DNA from: an uncultured Verrucomicrobiota bacterium
GTDB taxonomy: Bacteria > Verrucomicrobiota > Kiritimatiellia > CAIQIC01 > Lenti-01
Direction of reading: 5' to 3'
NCBI GenBank assembly: GCA_937872095.1
Contig: CALMNW010000035.1
Location: 1 to 32,024 of the forward strand
Length of the DNA: 32,024 bases
Shown one piece after another: positions 17,463 to 24,121 of this stretch. The number at the start of each line of letters is the position of its first letter. Positions within the stretch are counted from its first letter, which is position 1. The notes below the pieces were generated by a model. The model saw nothing but the letters and a program-made list of their open reading frames with translations. It did not search any database and was not told the DNA's origin. The position numbers were made by a program, and so were the translations under genes.

Positions 17463-18093
17463 GGACATGCACATTGAAGCACGAGTCACCGGTTTTATCG
17501 AAGAAAATTGTTATTTCGTCGCGAATCCCGACACGCGCGAAACCGTCGTGATCGATCCCGGCGACGACGCCCCCCAACTGGCGGCCCGATTGCGCGAGAA
17601 GAAAGCCTTGGTCGTCGCCTATCTGCTCACCCACGGCCACGTCGACCACGTCACGGCCCTCGCCGCCCTGTGCGACGCCTTTCCCGCGCCCATCCATCTC
17701 CATCCGCTCGACGCCGCGTGGTGCTTCAGCTCCCGCAACAACCTCCCTGGCTTCTACGATGCCCCCGACGTCCCCGCCTGCCCCCGCGTGTCCGCCGTGG
17801 AAGGCGCGGTCTTCGAACTCGCCGGCGCCCGCTGGTCGGTCGTCGAAACCCCCGGCCACACGCCCGGCGGCATCTGCTGGAAACTCGAAGACGATCGCGC
17901 CCTGTTCACCGGCGACACGCTGTTCTGCGGCACCGCCGGCCGCACCGATCTCCCCGGCGGGGATTCCCGCGCCCTGATGCGCTCCCTGCGCAAGCTCGCC
18001 GCGCTCGACGGCGACTGGACCGTCTATCCCGGCCACGGCGACGCCACCACCCTCGCCCGCGAACGGCGCGACAACTACTTCATGCAGTTCTAA
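17461..18093 (+). CDS. Metallo-beta-lactamase-fold hydrolase (glyoxalase II-like)
   Basis: A 210-residue MBL-fold protein with the binuclear metal motif THGHVDH (57-63), a second histidine in ETPGHTPGGICW, the bridging aspartate in LFTGDTLFCGTAGRTD and a final histidine in VYPGHGDATT. It resembles the short YcbL/glyoxalase II-like hydrolases that cleave thioesters such as hydroxyacylglutathione. The real substrate is unknown. ATG codons at 17461 and 17467 are both possible, and neither has a clear Shine-Dalgarno. It is divergent from the oppD-like gene with no gap, and it converges on nudC across a palindromic terminator. Confidence 0.9.
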   Translation: MDMHIEARVTGFIEENCYFVANPDTRETVVIDPGDDAPQLAARLREKKALVVAYLLTHGHVDHVTALAALCDAFPAPIHLHPLDAAWCFSSRNNLPGFYDAPDVPACPRVSAVEGAVFELAGARWSVVETPGHTPGGICWKLEDDRALFTGDTLFCGTAGRTDLPGGDSRALMRSLRKLAALDGDWTVYPGHGDATTLARERRDNYFMQF

Positions 18094-18116
18094 ATACAGC
18101 CAATACCGCCCGGCAA

Positions 18117-18152
18117 GATCCGGGTATTGTTTTATAAAACAATACCCGGATC
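18117..18152. terminator. Bidirectional terminator, perfect 36-bp palindrome
   Basis: Two 18-base arms meet with no spacer (GATCCGGGTATTGTTTTA and its exact complement). GC-rich outer stem and the central TTTTA/TAAAA give an intrinsic terminator in both directions. It lies 24 bp past the hydrolase stop and 45 bp past the nudC stop, between convergent genes. Confidence 0.85.
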
Positions 18153-18196
18153 ATTTGCTCCGGTATCGCCCCGCTGAGGGAAACTCCCTGTCGCCC

Positions 18197-18955
18197 TTAT
18201 CCCCCACCGTGGATCAATCGCCAAGCCATGGAGCCTGGCGGCGGAATGTTCGGCAGGTCGGCGGGATCGAACCAGCGCGCATCGGACAATTCCTCCGGCT
18301 GCAGTTTCAGTTCGCCGGATTTCCAGCGCGCGCGGAATCCCACCATCATCTGGTTCGGAAACGGCCAATGCTGGCTGCCGACGTAGCGGACGTCGTCCAC
18401 GTCGATGCCGGCCTCTTCCTTCACCTCGCGGCGCACGCAATCTTCCAGCGATTCGCCCACTTCGACGTAGCCCGCCAGGCAGGTCCACAGGTCCGGAATG
18501 CGCTGCACGTGCCGCGCCAGCAGGATCTGCCCCTCTTTTTCCACTCGCACGATCACCGCCGGCGCCATCGACGGATAATCCACGTGCCCGCACGCGGCGC
18601 ATTTCCGCGCGATTTCGACCGGGTGTTCCTCCAACGGGCCGCCACACGCCCCGCAGAAGCGATGCATCGCCCGCCAGTTCAGCAGCCCCAGCGCCCGGCA
18701 AGCCGTCGCCGCATGCGGCGATTCCGCGCCGACCAGCGCCCGCACCCGCGCCCATGCGCATCCCGCCGGCGCGGCGTCCGGCGCGCCGGACACGCCCGTC
18801 GCAACGCAACCCTGCGGCCGCACCACGAACGAATCCAGCACCTTGCGCGTTTGTTCCAGTTCCGGCAGCGCTTCGGTTCCCGCCGGTTCCAAGCCGCCCG
18901 CGCGGACGAGCAGGAATCCGTCGCAGAAGATGAACGTGGAGCCGGCCGGATCCAT
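18197..18955 (-). CDS. nudC: NADH pyrophosphatase / NAD-capped RNA decapping Nudix hydrolase
   Basis: A 252-residue NudC, normal length. A four-cysteine zinc ribbon (Cys101, 104, 119, 122) is followed by the Nudix box GYVEVGESLEDCVRREVKEEAG (starting at 162). The NudC-specific stretch SQHWPFPNQMM (194-204) is present; the usual sequence is SQPWPFPxS, so Pro to His is a small deviation. It splits NADH to NMNH and AMP and removes NAD caps from RNA 5' ends in the cytoplasm. It starts seven bases after the epimerase gene on the same strand, so they are probably one transcript, though no functional link is clear. Confidence 0.94.
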   Translation of the reverse strand: MDPAGSTFIFCDGFLLVRAGGLEPAGTEALPELEQTRKVLDSFVVRPQGCVATGVSGAPDAAPAGCAWARVRALVGAESPHAATACRALGLLNWRAMHRFCGACGGPLEEHPVEIARKCAACGHVDYPSMAPAVIVRVEKEGQILLARHVQRIPDLWTCLAGYVEVGESLEDCVRREVKEEAGIDVDDVRYVGSQHWPFPNQMMVGFRARWKSGELKLQPEELSDARWFDPADLPNIPPPGSMAWRLIHGGG

Positions 18956-18962
18956 GTCCGGA

Positions 18963-20033
18963 TCAGCTTTCTTTTTTCCAGCGCGGCAGGTTGTATTCCA
19001 GGATTTCCGCCAGGATGTCGCGGACGTTCTTCGTCAGCTTCCAGTCCGGATAGTGCGCCTGGAACTTCGACACGTCGCTCACCCACCAGACGTGGTCGCC
19101 GATGCGGTTCGTCTCGACGTAGGTGGTCTTCATCTTGCGGCCGGTCAGTTCCTCGCAGAGCTTCACGGCCTCCTGCATCGAGCAGTGGCTGAAGCGGCTG
19201 CCGCCCATGTTGTAGACTTCGCCCGGGCGCGGCGCGCGGTGGAAGGCCTCGAACGACGCCACCAGATCCGCGCTGTGGATGTTGTCGCGCACCTGCTTGC
19301 CCTTGTAGCCGAAAATCTTGTACTCGCGGCCCGTCGCGGCGCACTTCATCAGGTACGCGAGGAAGCCGTGCAGTTCCGCCCCCGAATGCCGCGGCCCCGT
19401 CAGGCAGCCGCCGCGGAAGACGCCCGTATTCATGCCGAAATAGCGCCCGTATTCCTGCACCATCACGTCCGCCGCGACCTTCGACGCGCCGAAGATCGAG
19501 TGCGTCGTCTGGTCGATGCTCATCGTCTCGTCGATGCCCTTTTCCGCGTACGGCCCCTCGACGCACTCCCAGCGCGTTTCTTGTTCCGCCAGCGGCAGGC
19601 GGTTCGGCGTATCGCCGTACACCTTGTTCGTCGAGGTGAAGATGAACGTGGCTTTGGGCGCCAGCTGGCGCGTCGCTTCCAGCAGGTTCAGCGTGCCCTG
19701 CGCGTTCACGCCGAAATCCGTGAACGGCTCGCGCGCGGCCCAGTCGTGCGACGGCTGCGCCGCCGTGTGCACCACCAAGTCGATCTCGCCCGCCGTCTCG
19801 AACGCCCGGCGCACCGCGTCGAAATCGCGGATGTCCGCCGCGATCGCCGCGAACGAATCCGGAAACGCCTTCTGCAGCTCTTCCACCGCCCACTTCGTCG
19901 AGGCCTCCGGCCCGAAGAAATATTCGCGCAGGTTGTTGTCCACCCCCACCACGCGATAGCCCTGGCCCGCGAAATGCAGCGCCGTCTCCGAACCCACCAA
20001 GCCGCCCGAACCTGTAACTAGTATTGTTTTCAT
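18963..20033 (-). CDS. NAD-dependent sugar epimerase/dehydratase (extended SDR), CDP-paratose epimerase-like
   Basis: A 356-residue extended short-chain dehydrogenase. The NAD site is [11 protein letters not shown] (6-16), followed by VDNN and the [11 protein letters not shown] loop. The Ser/Thr step is [10 protein letters not shown]. In the usual YxxxK catalytic pair the tyrosine is replaced by phenylalanine: SIFGASK gives Phe181 and Lys185, and the codon is plainly TTC. The remainder ([22 protein letters not shown] segment, [11 protein letters not shown]) resembles CDP-tyvelose/paratose 2-epimerases. It probably supplies an activated sugar for surface glycans, like the cluster at 11-17 kb. 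The substrate is unknown. No Shine-Dalgarno is seen before the ATG. Confidence 0.88.
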   Translation of the reverse strand: MKTILVTGSGGLVGSETALHFAGQGYRVVGVDNNLREYFFGPEASTKWAVEELQKAFPDSFAAIAADIRDFDAVRRAFETAGEIDLVVHTAAQPSHDWAAREPFTDFGVNAQGTLNLLEATRQLAPKATFIFTSTNKVYGDTPNRLPLAEQETRWECVEGPYAEKGIDETMSIDQTTHSIFGASKVAADVMVQEYGRYFGMNTGVFRGGCLTGPRHSGAELHGFLAYLMKCAATGREYKIFGYKGKQVRDNIHSADLVASFEAFHRAPRPGEVYNMGGSRFSHCSMQEAVKLCEELTGRKMKTTYVETNRIGDHVWWVSDVSKFQAHYPDWKLTKNVRDILAEILEYNLPRWKKES

Positions 20034-20114
20034 AGCCGTTCAATTTGCCACAAATCACCGGAAACGTCTCGCCCAGACTTTCCAAACGCTCCGGACCGGC
20101 CTAGACTGCCGGGC

Positions 20115-20588
20115 ATGGAAACGCTCCTGTCCCAGATCGCCGACGCGCTGCTCGCGCGGCGGCAGACCCTCGCCACGGCCGAATCCTGCACGGGCGGCCT
20201 CGTCGGCGCGCTTCTTACCGGCCTCCCCGGCAGTTCCGCGTGGTATCTCGGCGGCATCGTCGCCTACGCCAACGCGCTCAAGACCCGCCTGCTCGGCGTC
20301 GGCCCCGACCTGCTCGGCGCCCACGGCGCCGTCAGCCTCGAAACCGCCCGCGCCATGGCCGAGGGCGCCCGCGCCGCCACGCATGCCGATTTCGCCGTTT
20401 CCCTCACCGGCATCGCCGGTCCCGCCGGCGGCACCCCCGAAAAACCCGTCGGCCTCGTCTACATCGGCGTGGCCGCCCCGCATGGGACGGCCACCTTCAA
20501 GCATCATTTTTCCGGTTCGCGCGCCGACATCCGCAACGCCGCCGCCGAAGCCGCCCTGCGGCATCTGCTCGACGCGCTGCGCGCCTGA
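20115..20588 (+). CDS. pncC: Nicotinamide-nucleotide amidohydrolase (CinA C-terminal domain protein)
   Basis: A 157-residue stand-alone CinA C-terminal domain, the size of PncC. It deamidates NMN to nicotinic acid mononucleotide in pyridine nucleotide salvage. The motif TAESCTGG (21-28) carries the catalytic serine, YANALKTRLLGV holds the conserved lysine, and LTGIAGPAGGTPEKPVG is the signature loop. No N-terminal molybdopterin-type domain is fused. There is no Shine-Dalgarno. TTTCCA, 17 bases and TAGACT (20102-20107) end only seven bases before the ATG, so the message may be leaderless. It is next to nudC, another NAD-metabolism gene, though on the other strand. Confidence 0.93.
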   Translation: METLLSQIADALLARRQTLATAESCTGGLVGALLTGLPGSSAWYLGGIVAYANALKTRLLGVGPDLLGAHGAVSLETARAMAEGARAATHADFAVSLTGIAGPAGGTPEKPVGLVYIGVAAPHGTATFKHHFSGSRADIRNAAAEAALRHLLDALRA

Positions 20589-20619
20589 GTTCTTCGGCAG
20601 CCCCCGCGCGGCCGGTTTT

Positions 20620-20994
20620 TTACCGGATCAGCAAATCCGGCGGCGGCGGGGCGTCGCGCCCCGGCACCACGATCTGCGACGCGCGTTCCCGCTGCATCGC
20701 CGCCATCTCTTCGCGCAGATCCGCGATCGCCCGCTGGATCGTCGCGGAAAATCCCGCCACCGCGTCCGCCAGCGATTTCGCCCCGTCCACTTCCCCGCTC
20801 AGCGGCAGCACGCCGCCGGGCGTCATGACCTGCGTCGCCGCCGAAAAAATCGGCTCGCGCGACGGATCGTCCGATCCGTCCTCTTTCACCGGCACCAGCT
20901 TGCGCAGCGAACCCGCCTTCAAATCGGTATAGCTTTCCTCGCGGTACAGGTTGCCCGCGTCCATTTGGATTTCCTTGCCTTCTGGTTCCGCCAT
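20620..20994 (-). CDS. Small acidic conserved protein of unknown function
   Basis: A 124-residue soluble protein with AAGGAG before the start. The N-terminal half reads GNLYREESYTDLKAGSLRKLVPV, and the middle has QVMTPGGVLPLSGEV. The C-terminal part is a charged helix (about residues 80-108) with a Pro-rich end. From memory the pattern resembles small proteins annotated only as cytoplasmic protein in several Gram-negatives, but I cannot name a function. No membrane segment, signal peptide or cysteine is present. It lies 63 bp downstream of the sigma-factor gene on the same strand and is probably co-transcribed with it. Confidence 0.8.
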   Translation of the reverse strand: MAEPEGKEIQMDAGNLYREESYTDLKAGSLRKLVPVKEDGSDDPSREPIFSAATQVMTPGGVLPLSGEVDGAKSLADAVAGFSATIQRAIADLREEMAAMQRERASQIVVPGRDAPPPPDLLIR

Positions 20995-21057
20995 GGTCGT
21001 CTCCTTGGGCGGATCGCGCCGCCGGTTGCTCTGGAACGCGCGCCGACCGGGCGCGCT

Positions 21058-21873
21058 TCAATCCTTCAGCATCTGCTCCCGCAGCGTCGCGAGCGCCTGG
21101 TTCTGCAATTGGCGCACGCGCTCCCGCGTGATCTTCAGCCGCGCCCCCACCTCTTCGAGCGATTCCGCCTGGACCCCGTCCAGTCCGAACCGCCGCTTCA
21201 AAATCAGTTGCTCGCGCTCGTTCAGCGACTTCAGGTGCTCCGCCATCTCTTCGAGCAGCTGGCTGTCGTTCAGATCGTCGAACGGCGATTTCGCTCCCGG
21301 ATCGCTGACCGTGTCGCCTTGGCTTTCGCGGCCGTCCTCGCCGATCGGCGCATCGAGCGACGAGGGCCGCTGCGACACTTCCAGCCAGTACTTCACCGTC
21401 TTTTCCGGCACGTCCAGCCGCTGGCCCAGTTCCGCCGCCGTCGGCACCCGGCCCAGCTCGTGGGAGAGCGTCTCCTGCATCCGCCGCATGCGGAACAGCT
21501 TGTCCACCATGTGCGACGGCAGCCGGATCGTCTTGCCCTGGTTCGCCAGCGCGCGCCGGATGCCCTGCTTGATCCACCACGCCGCGTAGGTGCTCAGCTT
21601 GCCGCCCTTCTTCGGGTCGAACCGGTCCACGGCCTTCATCAGGCCCATGTTCCCCTCGCTGATCAAATCCAGCAGCGGCAGCCCCAGCCGCGCGTAATCC
21701 CCCGCGATCTTGACGACCAGCCGCAGGTTCGCGCGGATCATCTGCTGCCGCGCCGCTTCGTCGCCTTTCTTGATGCGCCGCGCCAGCTTCACTTCCTCCG
21801 CGGGCGTGAGCAAGTCCACCTTGCCGATTTCGCGCAAGTAGATCCGCATGCCATGGTCGTCGCGTTCGTCCAT
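21058..21873 (-). CDS. RpoD-family (sigma-70, group 2-like) RNA polymerase sigma factor
   Basis: A 271-residue sigma factor. Region 1.2 is IYLREIGKVDLLTPAEEVKLARRI (10-33). Region 2 has NLRLVVKIA, DLISEGNMGLMKAVDRFDPKKG and the melting segment KLSTYAAWWIKQGIRR. Region 3 starts near TIRLPSHM. Region 4 has the ERLILKRRFGL-type motif (EREQLILKRRFGL) and the -35 helix ITRERVRQLQNQAL. Region 1.1 and the large non-conserved region of the housekeeping RpoD are missing, so it is probably an alternative group 2 factor. Some PVC and Deltaproteobacteria have similar short forms. The start MDERDDHG has GGAGGGGG about 15 bases upstream, which is rather far. It is divergent from nrdR. Confidence 0.92.
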   Translation of the reverse strand: MDERDDHGMRIYLREIGKVDLLTPAEEVKLARRIKKGDEAARQQMIRANLRLVVKIAGDYARLGLPLLDLISEGNMGLMKAVDRFDPKKGGKLSTYAAWWIKQGIRRALANQGKTIRLPSHMVDKLFRMRRMQETLSHELGRVPTAAELGQRLDVPEKTVKYWLEVSQRPSSLDAPIGEDGRESQGDTVSDPGAKSPFDDLNDSQLLEEMAEHLKSLNEREQLILKRRFGLDGVQAESLEEVGARLKITRERVRQLQNQALATLREQMLKD

Positions 21874-21944
21874 ATTTCTATATTCCCAAGCCCCCTCCGG
21901 AAATGCAAGCATCGACGTGGAGAATGCGTTTTGCCCCTCTGCGC

Positions 21945-21973
21945 TTGACTCTCCCGCCCCCCCCGCGCACACT
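21945..21973 (+). promoter_or_regulatory. Possible nrdR promoter giving a leaderless message
   Basis: TTGACT (21945-21950), a 17-base spacer and CACACT (21968-21973), ending eight bases before the nrdR ATG. The -10 match is modest. No Shine-Dalgarno lies between it and the start codon. Confidence 0.4.
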
Positions 21974-21981
21974 CTTGGGCC

Positions 21982-22437
21982 ATGCGCTGCCCCAAGTGTG
22001 CCCAGGACGACGACAAGGTGATCGATTCCCGCTCGATCCGCAACGGCGAGGTCATCCGCCGCCGCCGCGTCTGTTCCCGCTGCGGCCACCGCTTCACCAC
22101 CTACGAGGAAGTCGTCAAAACCGTCCTGACCGTCCTCAAGCGCGACGGCCGCCACGAGGATTTCTCCCGTTCCAAGCTCCGCGCCGCCATCGCCCACGCC
22201 GCCGTCAAGCGCCCCATCTCCGAACCCCAGCTCGATGTCCTCGTCGACGACGTCGTCCACGAGATCGAGCACGAGTACGAACGCGAAGTCCCCTCCACCG
22301 TCATCGGCCGCAAGGTCATGGACAAGCTCGAAAAGCTCGACGAAGTCGCCTTCCTCCGCTTCGCCTCCGTCTACCGCCGCTTCCGCGACGCCTCCCAGTT
22401 CCTCTCCGAAATCGAAAACCTCATCGGCCGCCAATAA
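21982..22437 (+). CDS. nrdR: Ribonucleotide reductase repressor NrdR
   Basis: A 151-residue NrdR, normal length. The N-terminal zinc ribbon is Cys3, Cys6, Cys31, Cys34 (MRCPKC and CSRCGHRFTTYE), followed by an ATP-cone domain from about residue 46 to 136 (VLKRDGRHEDFSRSKL). It senses ATP/dATP and represses ribonucleotide reductase genes by binding NrdR boxes. No nrd genes lie in the window. The gene ends just before a hairpin-array element that may serve as its terminator. Confidence 0.97.
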   Translation: MRCPKCAQDDDKVIDSRSIRNGEVIRRRRVCSRCGHRFTTYEEVVKTVLTVLKRDGRHEDFSRSKLRAAIAHAAVKRPISEPQLDVLVDDVVHEIEHEYEREVPSTVIGRKVMDKLEKLDEVAFLRFASVYRRFRDASQFLSEIENLIGRQ

Positions 22438-22457
22438 AGGCCCCCCCTCCCCTCCCA

Positions 22458-22586
22458 TGCGTTTGCTCGCCGCTCGAGATTTTTCCACGCCGTGGAAAAC
22501 TTTTTTCCACATCGTGGAAAAAATATCCAAAGTTTTTACGTGCTACGTAAAAATCGCCCAAAGTTTTTACGTTCCGTGGAAAACTG
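22458..22586. repeat. Hairpin-array element, copy 2
   Basis: A leader GCGTTTGCTCGCCGCTC like that at 11209 is followed by four short palindromes. Two are of the TTTTTCCA-N5-TGGAAAA type (22480-22499 and 22501-22523). One is TTTTTACGT-GCT-ACGTAAAAA (22533-22553). One is a hybrid with a TTTTTACG left arm and a CGTGGAAAAC right arm (22563-22584). Both copies end in AACTGG. It lies between nrdR and a hypothetical gene and contains no credible ORF. Confidence 0.75.
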
Positions 22587-22646
22587 GAATATCGGAACGC
22601 TGGAATGATGAGGATTGCCCCCCGAAAGATCGATTCTCTTCCCCGC

Positions 22647-22678
22647 CATTCCACCATTCCGCCATTCCACCATTCCAT
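22647..22678 (+). repeat. 8-bp tandem repeat, four units
   Basis: CATTCCAC, CATTCCGC, CATTCCAC, CATTCCAT in direct tandem, ending 14 bases before the next gene start. An in-frame upstream extension of that gene would read through it, but the resulting peptide is low-complexity. Confidence 0.8.
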
Positions 22679-22692
22679 TGCTTCTCCGCCTC

Positions 22693-23397
22693 ATGATCCC
22701 GATTCCGTCCAGCGACGACGTCCGCGAAACCCTCCGGGGCCATCTCGAAGGCCTGATCCGCGGCGCGGCCTGGGATCCCGCGATCGCCGAAGCCGTCGCC
22801 GCCGCCGCCATCGCCTACCTGGCCGACCAGCGCCTGTCCCCGCCGCTGCCCGACGATTATCTGCACCTGCTCATTTACCGCGCGCTGCGCTCCCTCAACC
22901 AGCGCGACGCCGCCGGCCGCTGGGCCGCCGCGCATCTGCCCGGCATCGACGTGCCCGTCTTCGATCCCGACGTCTGGCCCGGCCCCGTCCCGCTGCTCGT
23001 CTGGCAGCTCTTCGCCTCCCGCCTCGTCCGCCCCGCGCGCACCGTCACCGCCGAAGGCCGCATCCTCTGGACGCTCGATTTCCGCCGCCTGCGCAAGGAG
23101 CAGGCCGGCTGGCTCGAAATCACGCTCCTCCCCGGCCTGCGCGCGCTGCTCGAACAGCTCGCGCCGGCGTGGGACGAGTCCTCCGGCGCCGGCCTCCTCG
23201 GCCTGCGCGGGCTTTACGCCGCCGGCTTCGCCCCCACCCCCCGCCGCCGCAAGCCCAAGGGCCGGTCCGCCTACGCCCCCCTCGACGCCCCCGCCATCCG
23301 CGATTTCTGCCTGCACGTTCTCGCCCACCTCCAGCACGCCCGCGGCTGGACCCGCACCCCCGACGTCCTCTATCTGGATTTCCCCTCCCGGCATTGA
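22693..23397 (+). CDS. Hypothetical protein, 234 residues
   Basis: I do not recognise this protein. It is soluble, with an Ala-rich helical N-terminus (RETLRGHLEGLIRGAAWDP, then AEAVAAAAIAYLADQ). A middle part rich in Trp and aromatic residues follows (FDPDVWPGPVPLLVWQLFAS, ILWTLDFRRLRKEQAGWLEI), then a basic patch RRRKPKG near residue 195 and a His-rich helix at the C-terminus. No signal peptide, cysteine motif or nucleotide-binding loop is seen. Codon use and GC match the neighbours, and the shadow frames are poor, so I believe it is real. The start at 22693 has no clear Shine-Dalgarno. It sits 34 bp before pgl on the same strand and may be transcribed into the pentose phosphate operon. Confidence 0.7.
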   Translation: MIPIPSSDDVRETLRGHLEGLIRGAAWDPAIAEAVAAAAIAYLADQRLSPPLPDDYLHLLIYRALRSLNQRDAAGRWAAAHLPGIDVPVFDPDVWPGPVPLLVWQLFASRLVRPARTVTAEGRILWTLDFRRLRKEQAGWLEITLLPGLRALLEQLAPAWDESSGAGLLGLRGLYAAGFAPTPRRRKPKGRSAYAPLDAPAIRDFCLHVLAHLQHARGWTRTPDVLYLDFPSRH

Positions 23398-23431
23398 TTT
23401 TCTTCCAAGGAAACTGGCGGATCGGGCCGAA

Positions 23432-24121
23432 ATGAGCGATAATAGCCCGCACATGCAACCGGACGTCGAAATCTGCGCGGACGACATCTCGCTCGCGAAC
23501 GCGCTTGCCGCGCGCGTCGCTTCCGCCGCCGCGGAAGCCCTCGCCGCCCGCGGCCGATTTTCGATCGCGATTCCCGGCGGTTCCGCCGTCGCGCTCCTTG
23601 CCCGCGGCTTGACTGCTCCGGGCGACGCCGCGAATTGGCACGTGTTCTGGACCGATGAGCGCCGCGTGCCGCTTTCCGATCCGCAGAGCAACTACCACCT
23701 CGCCAAGACCGAACTCCTGCCCAAGCTCGCCGGCGCGCAGATCCACCCGCTGCAAGGGTCGGTCGCGGACTACGAAACCGAACTCCGCCCCTTCCTGCCG
23801 CTCGACCTCGTCCTGCTCGGCGTCGGCGAGGACGGCCACGTCGCCTCGCTCTTCCCCGGAAATCCCGCGACGCGCGAAACGCAGCGCCTCGTCGCGGAAG
23901 TCCGCAACGCCCCGAAGCCGCCGCCCGACCGCGTCACGCTGACGTTCCCCATCCTGAACGCCGCGCGCCAAACGCTCGTCGTCGCTTCCGGCGCCGGCAA
24001 GGCCGCCATCGTCGGCCGCATTTTTTCCGGGCCAAGCGATTGGCCCGCGCAACGGCTTTCCGGAAATCCGCGCTGGCTGCTCGACCGCGCCGCCGCCGCC
24101 CACCTGAAGGAGTCCCCATGA
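23432..24121 (+). CDS. pgl: 6-phosphogluconolactonase
   Basis: A 229-residue DevB/Pgl-type lactonase, normal length. It hydrolyses 6-phosphogluconolactone, the second step of the oxidative pentose phosphate pathway. Motifs are FSIAIPGGSAVALLARGL, VFWTDERRVPLSDPQSNYHLAK and LLGVGEDGHVASLFPGNP. The start may be 23432 (MSDNSPHMQ) or 23453 (MQPDVE). A GATAAT hexamer (23438-23443) ends nine bases before the second ATG, which would fit a leaderless start there. It overlaps zwf by four bases (ATGA), so the two are coupled. Confidence 0.95.
   Translation: MSDNSPHMQPDVEICADDISLANALAARVASAAAEALAARGRFSIAIPGGSAVALLARGLTAPGDAANWHVFWTDERRVPLSDPQSNYHLAKTELLPKLAGAQIHPLQGSVADYETELRPFLPLDLVLLGVGEDGHVASLFPGNPATRETQRLVAEVRNAPKPPPDRVTLTFPILNAARQTLVVASGAGKAAIVGRIFSGPSDWPAQRLSGNPRWLLDRAAAAHLKESP

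Noticed and set aside
22458..22586. Possible CRISPR array
   Set aside because: The units are short AT-rich hairpins of varying length with no equal spacers, and there are no cas genes.
22615..22692. N-terminal extension of the hypothetical gene at 22693
   Set aside because: It would be encoded by the 8-bp tandem repeat and gives a low-complexity peptide, so a non-coding leader is more likely.
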